The notes beneath the pieces were generated by a model, which worked only from the letters and a program-made list of their open reading frames with translations, was not told the DNA's origin and ran no database searches. Position numbers and translations under genes: made by a program. A stretch of DNA of 64,000 nt from Syncephalis plumigaleata (taxonomy: Eukaryota; Zoopagomycota; Zoopagomycetes; Zoopagales; Piptocephalidaceae), in assembly GCA_025201365.1 (NCBI GenBank), contig JAIXMF010000003.1, positions 1 to 64,000 on the forward strand, read 5' to 3'. The first letter of the stretch is position 1; each line of letters starts with the position of its first letter. Below are positions 20,049 to 32,643 of the stretch, piece after piece.

Positions 20049-22388
20049 ATGCCCAATTCATATCGGGTAGGAGGTCCGAGTGGAAGATCTAATCGCGTTC
20101 ATGGATCACTCGTCGGCATACATGGCAAATCAGCTGTTAATGGCCCTCACAGAAACAGCAGCATACAACCCGTCACTAGTACTTCTACCGCTACTTTTGC
20201 TACAACTTCCGGTAATACCATGACAACGGCAGCCTTACAGCATGAATTCAGTGATATGCCATTATTGGATACGAGCGATTTCTGTCATTTAATGCTAAGA
20301 ACGCTTGTCTCGCGTATGGTGGCGCGTGCCACTCCCTTCACTCATCTTACATCGACATCCACCCAGGTATTGGCCGAGTTACTTGCGTTGAAACTTGGAC
20401 AACTAGCTAAAACGGTCAAGTTGGCAACAGAAATGGCGGGACGTACGCAGGCAACCCTTCAAGATGTGGCCATCGCACTAGATCGTGTAGGTACAGGTCA
20501 TGCTGGATGTAACGCGGATAGTGAGGCAGGCTACGGCGGAGCAATCGATCGTGATCAGGGCGAGTTACGTCGTTGGTGTTTAAGCGAGGCTGAAACTAGC
20601 GTGAAGGCCATTGGCGGTAATGCAGTTACGGTACTTCATCAACTGGTACAATCAGGACGCGTACCACCTGCACCACCCTATTTAATCTATGAATACAAAA
20701 GCGACGATGAGAATGATATGACATCAATGTCAATGAGCGAGGAAGATGAAGAGAGCGATACTGAATCAGCAGACATCAATATGGACATAGATACACCGGT
20801 GACATTAACAGTAGACGACAATGTATCAGATCAATCACTACCCTCTTATATTCCACGACATTTACCGCCCTTACCATCCTATGACACAGCCATTGAATCA
20901 TCTACTCATACATCTAGTAATACAGCTACAAATACAAGTAATGCTGCTGTATCTACAACAACATCCATTCAAACGACAGAGCCATCGCAGAGTAATATAA
21001 AAGCTACCGCACCTGATATCACTCATCAAACTACACCAAAATCAAAGCGTAAACGATCCCGTCATCCTAATGCTGAACAAGCAGATCAACTAGCATTAGC
21101 TGCTTTACACTCGAATGATACGGCAACCTTCATGGCCAGAACAATATTCAATCCATCTAGTATGAATACGAAACATCAATTTCTAGCCTATGAAGTACCC
21201 GACACCAACATTGATGATTTTATGCATATTAGTTATCCTGGTATATTCGCTACTGATGATAAACCGCGTGTTAGTGTAAAGCATATTAAACAGCCGGCAC
21301 CGCCACCACCCGGATCTACAGTAAAAGGCCCGCAACTATCATTGTTAACGACAAAGAAACATATTAATGCAGCACCTATGGATACACTATTTGGACCATG
21401 TGAGTTAGGCAAGGTGCCTTCAGTATCAGATACTGTACAACATTTAATGCAACCAGCCATCCTAGAACGTATAGTCACCAATAATCATACTATTCGTGGA
21501 CGAGCACTACCTCCACCATCAGCAACGACATCGACGACATCGACATCAGCAGCAGCAGCAACATCTAGTAGTGGCACATCACTCATAGCTAAAATACCTG
21601 CTATATCATCATCTACATCAACTGCAGCAAATGTCATACCAACTACACCTACACCCATTAGTATTAAAGTGAAATCTGCTCAATTATCAAAGAAACTAGC
21701 AGAAGCAGCAGCAGAAGATAAATCAACTAAAGCAACTACATTGTCATCTAATAAACCGGCACCCTCTATTGTTAGTGTAGTACTTCCTAGTAAATCGACT
21801 CCTACTCCTACTCCCTCATCTTCATCATCAAAGGTACCGGTAGAGAAGTCGCGCGATACATCAGACAAACTCGCTATATCCACTACTACTACTACTACTA
21901 CTACTACACATCCCGCTACATCAACACCATTATCACCCATCATCAAATTGAAGTCTCCTCTATCATCTAGCACTACATCAGATACTCATTCTACTACTAC
22001 TACTTCAATGGCTGCACCATCCACACCTAGTACACCTAGTACACCTTTACCAAAGATTAGATTAAAAATCGGTAAACTATCCATTGGTCTACCGCAGACA
22101 TCTCCATCTACATCGACATCTACATCAGTATCTTCCTTATCCAAGCCATCCATTCCTACAGTAACAGCAGCACCCTTGTTAGATACAAATGTAATGACAA
22201 GCAACGAACCAGAAGAGATTATCAATTGTATATGTGATGCACCCACCATCGATCATGGTAGATTTATGATTGCTTGTGATCAATGTGCTACATGGTTTCA
22301 CGGTGAATGTGTACATGTAGGGCCAGATACAGTACCTGATGGCACAGAATGGTATTGTCCACGATGTTCAACTACTAAGCAGTCATGA
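20049..22388 (+). CDS. TAF3: TFIID subunit TAF3 (histone fold plus PHD finger)
   Basis: A single open frame of 779 codons. Residues about 70-150 form a bromodomain-associated histone fold (DFCHLMLRTLVSRMVARATP to LQDVAIALDRVG), as in TAF3 and TAF8. The middle is long, disordered and Ser/Thr/Pro-rich, with an acidic stretch and a run of threonines. The last 50 residues form a PHD finger: CICDAP, CDQCATWFHGEC and WYCPRC give the C4-H-C3 zinc ligands. TAF3 recruits TFIID, and its PHD reads H3K4me3 in animals. The histone fold plus C-terminal PHD layout is that of metazoan TAF3; yeast TAF3 lacks the PHD. It lies head-to-head with the DUF3128 gene and convergent with the helicase gene. Confidence 0.87.
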   Translation: MPNSYRVGGPSGRSNRVHGSLVGIHGKSAVNGPHRNSSIQPVTSTSTATFATTSGNTMTTAALQHEFSDMPLLDTSDFCHLMLRTLVSRMVARATPFTHLTSTSTQVLAELLALKLGQLAKTVKLATEMAGRTQATLQDVAIALDRVGTGHAGCNADSEAGYGGAIDRDQGELRRWCLSEAETSVKAIGGNAVTVLHQLVQSGRVPPAPPYLIYEYKSDDENDMTSMSMSEEDEESDTESADINMDIDTPVTLTVDDNVSDQSLPSYIPRHLPPLPSYDTAIESSTHTSSNTATNTSNAAVSTTTSIQTTEPSQSNIKATAPDITHQTTPKSKRKRSRHPNAEQADQLALAALHSNDTATFMARTIFNPSSMNTKHQFLAYEVPDTNIDDFMHISYPGIFATDDKPRVSVKHIKQPAPPPPGSTVKGPQLSLLTTKKHINAAPMDTLFGPCELGKVPSVSDTVQHLMQPAILERIVTNNHTIRGRALPPPSATTSTTSTSAAAATSSSGTSLIAKIPAISSSTSTAANVIPTTPTPISIKVKSAQLSKKLAEAAAEDKSTKATTLSSNKPAPSIVSVVLPSKSTPTPTPSSSSSKVPVEKSRDTSDKLAISTTTTTTTTTHPATSTPLSPIIKLKSPLSSSTTSDTHSTTTTSMAAPSTPSTPSTPLPKIRLKIGKLSIGLPQTSPSTSTSTSVSSLSKPSIPTVTAAPLLDTNVMTSNEPEEIINCICDAPTIDHGRFMIACDQCATWFHGECVHVGPDTVPDGTEWYCPRCSTTKQS

Positions 22389-22678
22389 TAATATCATGAT
22401 GATTATACAAGTATGCAGATATCCAGTTGAATAATCGTAAACGATGCAATGTACTAAAAAGTGATGACGATATAGTTGCATGTTAACTATGAGTAAGAAG
22501 AAGAAAGAGGACAAGTTTCTAGTCTAGATTGATTGCATTGTATGTAGTTTTTCTTTCATTAAAATATTAATAAATACAAGTATCTTATAACTTATTTATT
22601 GAGTATTTCCTATTCTATATTTCTAATAAATTACAACGAATATATTACTATCTTGTAGTTAGTGATACACTCTAGTGA

Positions 22679-25600
22679 TCATGGCGGTAATGAGCCATAA
22701 TCATCGCTGTATGGCACTTCCTCTTTCTCACTTGAATCAGCAATGAAATCAGCTAGACTACCCATATCCTCATCGGTATCTTCTATAGATTCAGTGGGAT
22801 TTGTGTATCGTCTCGTCATTTGATGTGGTAGATGTGATGGTCTACTATAACGCATCGTGTAGCCTGCACCTCCAAATAATCCACGACGACCACCAAACTT
22901 GTTATCCGCTTGACTTAGCAATGATTCACGATAGAAGTTGCTTATATCCACTGCTGTCTCTTCAGGTTCATCTGCATCATCATCATCATCTGCATCATCA
23001 GCAATAAAACTATTCGGTAGATCATGATGGTCACGATCGTCGTTCTCATCTTCATCGGCCGATGCATCTGTACCCGATACTTCTGCCTCCATTTCAAACC
23101 AACGATGTGCCTTCATTCTACCAGTTTGTCTCGATGGATTTCTAGTCTGAATACGTTGCGATGCCTCTATCGGTGATGATGAAGGCACATTATCTTGAAT
23201 AGGAACTTCATTAGATATCGAATGAGGTAAATGAAGAGATGACGCTAATGGTGGAGATGATGACAATTCCGTTAAACGTCGAATGGGATTGTTGCCACTA
23301 CGATGTTGACCAGCACCCCGTTGAATAGGCAATGACGATGGAGGAGACGATGCTACTGGAGATGCTGCTTTACAATCAAGATCGAGTGAATCTAATGATG
23401 CTTGATCTAGTGCCATTAGTAGATCATCATCTAGAGAGTCAAACTCATTATTGGATTCAGATGGCAACATGGAAGTGGTAACAACATTCAACGTCTCATG
23501 CTTGTCGGATATTATCTCGGTAATGCTTGTATCTCGTAATAATGCCGATAGATCCGGTAATTCGGTTAGATACAAATGACTTGGTAGTAGTTGATGTTTA
23601 CTCTTTAAGTTGCTATTACTACATGTATTAGTAAACACTCTACTAATTATGTCGTCTTTTTCTTCTTTTGTATCTCTAATAGCAGTCGATTCTTGTTTAT
23701 CGAGTAGTTCCATCCATAATGAAGGATTACTAAGTGGAAATCCGTCATCATCAAGCATGTCATCCTTCATGTTCGTGTCATTCTCTTCAATCGATGAAGG
23801 TGTTGCTGTAATGGCACTTGGCATCACGTAATCTGGTGGATCACTCGCTAATTCGTCATCTTCCATGTTTGACGGTGCTGTAGGGAATTCTAAATGCATC
23901 GGTATATCATTAATAGATTCTAGGCTGTCCTCCTTTGATGATTTCTCCTTGACCTGATCCGATCGAGTTAACGTAGATCGAGGCATGTTCCCGTCGATAG
24001 TAGCCTGCCATAGATCCGATTGCAACAAATGCCTACACATAATTGCTTCGTAATCACTAACAACATCGCCGTCATTATCTAGAACAAGTTCATCTATCGA
24101 GTACATTAGACGTACAAAGTCTAGAGTGTCGCGAGTATGCTCGATAAGATGAGTGGGCGTGACACGCGTTTGTCGTACGGTAAATCGACTAAAGTTGACC
24201 TTTGGTGCATTATCCATGTAGTAACGACGTCTCCATTCCTCCTCTTCAATCTCTGATAGATATGGATCTTTGGCGTATTTCTTGGCTGCTGCAGATGTAG
24301 AATGACTTTTGCTACTGCTATTAATGATGGATCTACCAAATAGATGAAGTTTAGCAGTAGTAGTGGTAGTGTCATTACTATCATCACAATGATGACTATT
24401 AGAATGTTGCTGATTGATAACACCATTATCTGTCGCACTGCTTATCGCTGAGTTAACCGCTTTGAAATGACATTGTGGTTTCACATTCTCAGGTAAGATA
24501 CGTGGATTGCCCGGACACATTCGAATGCAATCTGGATCCATTATGGCGCGTTGTACATTCTTGTACATGGTACGTGATTTCGCATATCGACTGGCTTCCT
24601 TGCCTTCAGTAAGCAGTATGACAATACGACCTTCACGATGTCGACCAGTACGACCCATACGTTGCAACTAATTAGCATTACCCATTAGCAGTTATAACAG
24701 CTATTATTATTTATAATTACCATACGAGTGGGTGAGCTCTGTGCGTCAAAACAGATAATAAGATCAACATCGCCAATATCCAATCCTTCCTCGCCGATTG
24801 AAGTAGCCACCAATGTATTGTAGTAGCCACTTTTAAATAAATCTAAAACCTAGTATGAATACATGTACATGTTGGTAAATAGTCAGTATTAACATGAATA
24901 CATATACTACTAACCTTTTGTTGTTCCTTTTGGCCAAATCCTTTTTGAACTTGATTCTTCGCCGTGGTACCTTCTCCTTCCTCCATTCCTTCCTCCGGCT
25001 CCTCTTCCTCCTCGTATTCCTCGATATGCTTGGCCGATTTCGATGACTTGTTCGTTTTCTGTCGTTTATTCGAGTTGGTTTTCTTTTTCTTTTTACCGCT
25101 AGAACGCGTACCACGTCCAATAAATTGTGACGCTCGAATTAACGGCTGATAAGCGTTCAACACGTCAACAAGCTCACTAACAGATTCGCGATACTCCGAG
25201 AATACCATCACTCGTGTGTCGCGACACTCGCTACCAATGGCGCCGCTTTCCTTGAGTTGTCGCTCATGTTGTTCGAAATGACCACGTATGATTGAAATTA
25301 AACGCGTCACTTTGGGATGACTAGGTGCCGTGGATACCTTAACAGCTGCTCGCGCCACACGTAAACACTCGTTAAACGTCGGATCCTTGGTGATGGCACC
25401 CTTTAACGGTGCTATCGCGACTAGAAACGATCGAATACCATGTTGAAGCATTAGATCCATCGAGTAAGCAAGTCGATGCAGTGTCATTAGATCGCCAATC
25501 ACCTTGGGTGACGCGTTACGTCCCATAGCACCGCGATAGTTCTGCATTGCTTTGATGACTTGAAATGGCGCTACCGATCCCGGATCCTTATTGTAAAACT

Positions 25601-26870
25601 CGATGCCCGGACCACCACGCGTACGATCAATAATCGGACGTATACAATTACTTAGCAGTTGGCGTATATTGGCGATAGGACCGGTTATCGGTATGGTTTG
25701 CACATCAAGCTGACGATCATAGGTGTAGCGTCGTACCTGGTCCGTCTCCTCCGTACGAATTTCTATACGTGAAATACGCAGATTCTCCACAATTGACTGT
25801 ACTACATCGGGATCACCACCTGGGGTAGCGGTAAGTGCCAACAAGCGTACTTGATATTCGCGTAGTGCACGAGCAATCTCACAATACGCGAAATTACCGG
25901 TGGCCTTGTGTGCCTCATCGATGACTAGACAGGATATTTGCTCGCGAGGACATATACCGCTTAGTAGATCTCGATGCATCGTCTGTGGTGTTAGGAAGAA
26001 AACACGCTTCTCTCGCCACAGTTTTGATCGTGCTTCAGGTCGAAGTTCTCCCGTTAGTTCAACCGTGTCGTGAATCGGTGTGTCAACCATCTCGCGGTAT
26101 GCTTTAAGCTGCTGCGACACTAACGGCTTAGTAGGACATGCAAATACAATTTTAGTGTTGGGAAACCATCGATAATAGTTATACATGACCACGGTGGCAA
26201 TGAACGTTTTACCGAGACCTGTTGGCAGACAAGCGAGTGTATTGACAAACAGCGCTACTCGTATAATATCATATTGATAATCGCGTACCGGTCGATTATT
26301 TGGATAGATCCACGTTTGAAGAGCATCCTCATCGATAGGATGCACGCATTCACGACAATCCCATTCGGTAGTATCGAACTTTGGTGGTAATAAGGAACGT
26401 GCAGCAGCAGCAGTATTTGTTGTAGTTGTTGTTGTAGATACTACTGGCGAGGAGGAGGAAGATGGTGTCGATGTTGTCGGCATTGGTCGTGTAAAATAAT
26501 CAGTAATGGTACCAGTAGCTCTTACCGCTCCATTAACTAGCGTTGATGGTACAGGTGGTTTCGATGTGATTACACGCTGATAGGATGGCTGCGTTGAATA
26601 TGAAGAATACTGAGGTGTACTATTAGGTGAGTGTGGCGTATTAGAGGATGCACTAATAGTTGGCTGCACTACGTTAGAAGGTTTGCTTGCAGCACTTAAT
26701 AGATTACGTTCAATAGCTTCTAGTTCAGCGGCTGCTGCTGCATCAGCTTCCGCGCTGCCAAATGCAAAGTTGTCCCGTTCGAACGCATCCATAACGTCCA
26801 TTAACAGATCATCAGCCAATACATCGTCGAATTCGTCAAATTCATCATCATATTGCTCTGTATTTGTCAT
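22679..26870 (-). CDS. MPH1: FANCM/Mph1 family DNA helicase
   Basis: Three exons (26870-24915, 24849-24721, 24667-22679) join in phase 0 to 1357 codons. The helicase core shows Walker A (LPTGLGKT), a [16 protein letters not shown] box, LTATPG, a later [18 protein letters not shown] and [13 protein letters not shown]. This combination and order are typical of FANCM/Mph1/Fml1, which remodel forks and D-loops during repair. The N-terminus is acidic and disordered. The last roughly 600 residues are low-complexity and acidic, with no nuclease domain seen. The start [16 protein letters not shown] is the first ATG of the frame. The promoter is shared with the divergent F-box/JmjC gene. Confidence 0.93.
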
Positions 26871-27086
26871 AATGACCGGTAGAATGAGACGCGAATTATA
26901 ATAACATGAAATAGGCGAATTAAAAAAGTATACACGCGTAATAATACAGTGGAAATTATAAAAGGGAAAACAAATTTATTTAACGTGATTATGACGCATA
27001 CAAATACGCAGAGATATCCTCTTTCCATTTATTACTGTCTCTCTTTCCTTGCATTGACACTCTTTTACTTGCTGCATGTCAAAATA

Positions 27087-30000
27087 ATGTCTCAGCTTGA
27101 ACAAGAACGACAGTTGTCATTGGGTCGTTTACATCGACTGCCTGACGAGATTATAGGTCATCTTTTACTGGCACGATTCAGCGATAAAGTATTACAAATA
27201 GGTGTGAAGCAACCTTATATTCACAGCTAACAGCATATATGCTACTATTACTACTGAACATAGGAGCTGCTACTATGGGGTGCATGTAGTCGATGGTGTT
27301 ATGTCCTATCTAGACAGGAGCCGCATTGGAGACAACGCTTTCTAGAATATTTGCTACATCGATTGACGGATGCCAAGAATTGCGATGATAGCACGACGTC
27401 ACACGCCCATATCACTCGTCGACAAGCCATGATGCTATTTGATGGATCGTGGTTCTCTGCCATGCAACAACTACGACAAGTGGTATCGCTTAACCGATCA
27501 TATGCAGATATACTTGCTCAAGTGTCCAACAAAACATTGAATCAACGATTCGATCATGCACCTGGTCTCTATTGGCCAATGCATATACCAGGTATGCGAA
27601 CATCTAGTATGGATTAGATCATATTATACTGAATCTTATAGCAATGTAACTAGCGGTTAGATCATGGTACCTTTATGAAAGCTGGCGGTTAGCTCATTTG
27701 ACATTGGAACACTTAATGGTACTGCACGCTCCAGACGATCTTAAACTTGATCTATTATCGACGAGCACTCTATCCAATGCACAATTCCAACGGGAATACA
27801 ACGCCACTTGTACACCAGTATTAATTGATGGATTGGCTACGAAATGGCCAGCTTATAGAGGTGCCTGGTCTATAGATGAACTAGTCAAGAAGGTGAGCAC
27901 TCTGTTATAGACATGTAGATGATCATTCTACGAACGACACATTAATTTATTACTAGTGGGGCGATGTTACATTTAGAGTGTCATTGGAACAGTCTGGACC
28001 GCGACCCGATCGTATTAGTCGATTTCATTTATCAATTCACGATTATGTACACTACTGTAGACATCAACGAGATGCATCACCTATCTATATATTTGATGCT
28101 GCATTTGGTGAGCGTACTCCTGCCATGTTATCTGACTATGAAGTAGGTTGACTACTACTACTACTACTACTACTAAAGAAGAGTAGCGTATGATGATATT
28201 AACAGATTAGCATATCCATTAGATACCAATGTATTTTAAGCAAGATTACCTCGCTGTATTGAATGAACCGCATCGTCCACCCTATCGATGGTTTGTTATG
28301 GGACCTGCTCGTTCAGGTAAATGGCCAATGACAAGCGATAGTATAAGACTAATCGCGATACATCAAACTACGTAGGTGCATCATGGCATGTAGATCCATC
28401 TGGTACTTCGGGTGAGTGAGTTACTCCAACTATTAGGATAGATTGTATTAATTGGTATATCATGAATAATTCAGCATGGAATACACTCGTATCTGGACGT
28501 AAACGCTGGGCACTGTAAGTCAACCGACCATTTATAATGCAATAACTAATGATGCATCTATTTACACTAGTTATCCCAATCATGTCATTCCACCGGGAGT
28601 CAAGGTGATCGATACTCACCGATCTATTAGCCAGAGTCCAACGTCATTGGCGTGGTATCAGGACGTCTATCCTACACTTGCTCCAGAGCAGCGACCACTC
28701 GAATGTATACAAGAACCGGGCCAAACGATATTTGTACCTGGTGGATGGTGGCATATGGTGCTTAATCTTAATGAGACCATTGCTGTAACGCAAAACTTTG
28801 CCGATGATCATAATCTAGAGGCGGTATGCGAGGAATTGGTCGATCTGCCCAAGGTAAGCAGTAGTAGTAATAGTAAAGAAATACGCTTTATTGTTTATAT
28901 CTCATTATCTAATTTATGACATGTCAGTTGTGGCCACATTTTGAACAAGGTGTCATCAAACAATATCCGCATCTAGAACCGTTTATGGCTAAATTCCGTA
29001 AAGATACCAAACCAACAAATGATCAACGAATTATTACCGAGGGATTCTCAACTAGAGATGCGTTCATTACCAGTTTCAAGGATATTGATTTATGGATGCC
29101 ACGCTGTGAATTAGCTGTTCAGCGATACTTGGATAATATCAATGATGGCACGCTACTTGAATCTAAATCATCATCGGTGCAGCTAGCACTACCATTAACC
29201 TTGATTGCACTTAGTACAGGTCAGAATCCCGTAAGTTTCATCAATACAACTGCTGCATGATTCATCGTTTCTATATCTATTTCTTTATTTATTCATTCAT
29301 TTATATGTTTCTAGGTATTTCGTGTAAATGAGCACTGGATTTTAAAATACTATGCTCATCTGGCTGCAGGTCATCGTGCCTACGAGATGGAAGTAAACGT
29401 TTTACAACAACTGTCAAGCCATGCCACCTTACAGCATAAACTACCACAACTACTAGCACATGATCATCTTCACGATTTGCCCAAATCCAACGATCAACAA
29501 TGGTCATGGCCCTACATACTATGTCAACATCTCGATGGTGTATCTCTTCAATCGCTTATCCTAGATGATAAAGAGGAATACGTAGATTGGTCACAAGTAA
29601 CCGAATGGCTTGCTGATACATTAGCAGGTAAGCTTTTCTGCTTGTACCTTTGTTTCCTCACTTGATACTCACACATCAATATCGAATATATAGCGTTACA
29701 TACATTGACCATTGAGGGTGATCAACCATTGACAACTTCACATACCATAAGTGATCCATCTTTCCGCCTATATCTGCAATCATTAGCTAAGCATTGTCAG
29801 TTACGACATCAATCATGGCGACACTTGCCACCATGGCTTATCGAGGATATCCCTCGGTATATTGAGCCATTTATGCAATGGTTAGAGCATGGACGCATTG
29901 ACATACAACAAGACGCATCTAGCATGTCAATTGAACTCATTGAGCAATGGTTATCGCGTGGCAGTATCATTCATGGCGATTTAAACGCTGCCAATCTACT

Positions 30001-30397
30001 CGGTGACCATTCGTATTCGACAGATGCAGCACAATGGCAAATATCAAGTATGATCGATTTTGCCGATACACGCTTTGGCGCTGATCCATTATGGGATTTC
30101 ATTCCACTTCATATATCAGCATTCGGTGGTGATACCGAACTATTCCATCTATTCCTCGATAGTTATCGGGCTAAAGTGCCTGACACATTCCTTGCAAGTA
30201 CAAGTGACGAACCGGCTACAACACATACACCGCACTATCCTTTTGCATTGCATTATATACTAACATGTTATCTATTATTATGGCCTTACGAAGGAGTTAT
30301 TCGATGGCTTGTATCGATTCGATCCGAGTTATGCTCGTGTGAATCATTACAACAATTGTCACAACAATTATGGACTAAACAAAATGATGAGGAGTAG
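27087..30397 (+). CDS. F-box / JmjC / APH-kinase fusion protein
   Basis: About a dozen exons. The N-terminus reads an F-box (LHRLPDEIIGHLLLARFSDK, then ELLLWGACSRW after a gtatta donor at 27189). The middle is a JmjC domain: PVLIDGLATKWPAYRGAW, a cupin strand with ASWHVDPSGTSAWNTL (iron-binding H and D) and GQTIFVPGGWWHMVLN (second His). The C-terminal third is an aminoglycoside-phosphotransferase-like fold: VFRVNEHWILKYY, catalytic SIIHGDLNAANLL and metal-binding MIDFADTRFGADPLWDF. JmjC proteins of this JMJD6-like group are 2-oxoglutarate/Fe(II) hydroxylases. A similar F-box/JmjC/APH order occurs, from memory, in plants (the At1g78280 type). It ends at TAG 30395-30397. Confidence 0.82.
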
Positions 30398-30526
30398 CTT
30401 TTAGAATATAATAAGTATTTAATTATCATATAAATGTATGTAGATTATACGTAAAGTAGTCGTATATCATTGATATCAGTGATATTCAATTGCAATAACA
30501 GATGATGCACATTTACGTATGCTCAT

Positions 30527-31714
30527 CTAAAGTGTGCGCATCTCGTTGTCCTTCCAGTAGCCCAGTAGATTGATGTGGAAATCAGCAGTCTGCACCCAAA
30601 ATAGTTTCTATTATAGCAAGCAGCATGTTAGCAACTAGACAGCCATCACACATTGTATAGCAATTCTATACACGTACCAACAAGTGAGCTTGATTGGGTG
30701 ATAATGTATCGCCTTCATTACAAATGGTATACGGCTGATCAATGACGAGTTTACCTATTATTTATTCGTATACTCGTTATTAGTATGCGATTATCTGTAG
30801 GTCATGTGTATGTACACGCAATACATACCTCCATCACGTTTTAGTGGCATGCCCAATCCTCGTAGTTGAGTGTCCATGTTACCGGGGAATGGATCATCAC
30901 CTCGCATTAACACGCCAGCGGGTATGGTAACTGTTGTCTCGGCCTTGTTACCGGTACGAGCGTAATCTGCTCGACGGAATGCATCGAAATAACTAGTATG
31001 TATATAATATGTGCAGTATAGGCGAATAACATTCAATGTTAGATGATTATACTATATATACAGATACACTTGTATACTACTAACGTTTTCACATCATCGA
31101 ATGACTCGTTGGTGAACATGAGACCAACACCGCCTACAATTTGCTACATTACAGTCAACATTAGCAATCATATCATGCAATAATACCTAAAGTAATCATA
31201 ATCCTACCGAGGAAAGCTTGTCAAAGTTTTCTTTATAAGCTGATTCCGGTGAGTCGCCTAGTGCTTTGATCAACACCTTGTTGCTACCAAATAAGAATCT
31301 ACAATTAAGTAAAATATCATCTCATTAGTAAGAATATCTAACTATACGAACAATAACTTACTGGCTGTTCTCCATCGTCTTACGCACTTCTTGCAAGTAT
31401 TTATTACGCATATTGGATACAGAAAACAAAAAGACAGTGGAATACTTGTCGGCACACCCTCTAACCTGTATACGCGTACATTTATATATATATATATCGA
31501 TATTGTTAATACAAATAAGATACTACTACTACTACTACTAGAATAAGAGACTACTTACTTTCTCAATCAATCCTTCTTTGGCATCACGACCTTTACGTGT
31601 GGTCTGCGTTAAGGAGACTGATTACAATATAAGCAATAGTAACAATTAGCATAACTATAATCTACTATCCTACACATGATACGTACAAATCTTCTGTCGC
31701 TTTGATTTAGGCAT
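30527..31714 (-). CDS. MRT4: Ribosome assembly factor Mrt4 (P0-like)
   Basis: It begins MPKSKRQK, the usual Mrt4 start, and continues through about eight short exons: TTRKGRDAKEGLIEK, CADKYSTVFLFSVSNMRNKY, RFLFGSNKVLIKALGD, then GVGLMFTNESFDDV, FARRADYAR-like text and PAGVLMRGDDPFPGNMDTQL, and ends with WKDNEMRTL and TAG at 30529-30527. Mrt4 occupies the P-stalk site on pre-60S particles before ribosomal protein P0 replaces it. The protein is about 230 aa, as expected. It is convergent with the F-box/JmjC gene, whose stop lies 130 bases away. Confidence 0.9.
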
Positions 31715-32643
31715 GTTAAATCGTAAATAATAAACCACAAAGAAGAATGGGCGGCAATGTAAAAACGAGAAAAAAAGAAAAAAGAAAAAGGAACCTTTAT
31801 AAAAGTCACCACACAAATCATCCACATCATGTGTGTCTATCGAATGGAATTTAACCCATTAGAATAAGCAAGTAAATATCTTATACAATTATATACTAAT
31901 AAACTGATTATAACATTAGAGACAAACACGTATGACTATAGATTTAACCTATTGCTTTATCGATATTGATTGTTATTTATCAGAATGAGCTCATCTATAT
32001 GAGTAAATGAACTAGGAGTGACAAATGTCATTGTTGAGCATCATCGATAGAATAACTAACAGGCACTAAAAAAGGAAGAAAAAAAGGTCGATTGCCGAAA
32101 GGTGGATGTAGTTTAACGCGCGCGTGTACGTGTGTGTACTTGTGTGAGTGTGTGTGTACGGCAAATAAAAGAGGGAGAGAGGGAGCGAGGAAAAATGGGG
32201 AGAGAGAGAGAGAGAGTAAGCGAGTAAGCGGTAATGTTAGTAGTGAACATACCGTTAAATAAACAGGCAAACAAACGAACGAACAAACAAACAAACAAAC
32301 ATATAGATAGATAGGACAAATCACAAACAAAGCCGAGACAATTTGCATCAACCAAGTTACTCGATAAAAAGCAAAAGTAGAAATTGTATATGTGTATGTA
32401 TATACAACTTCTACTAAAGAGTGAAAGAGAGATGGTGTGAGATAACAATAACAATAATAACAATGACGACGATCATGTTGAAAAAGAAAGAGAGAGAGAA
32501 AGAAAGAAATGTACGTCTAGACACTACTATTACTACTATGGTGAGGATCTAGTTATAAAGAGCGAGTGTCGACAGTAATCCATTATATGACATACGAATA
32601 GCCTTACTTTATACTATGCTATGCTATGCTTAGCTAGTGTATA
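31715..32643. other. Region between Mrt4 and the SAP gene
   Basis: Low-complexity sequence, including gt/tg and ga repeats at about 32110-32225 and 32420-32510. It is probably the SAP gene 3-prime UTR and the Mrt4 promoter. Frames here are shadows of the simple repeats. Confidence 0.4.
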
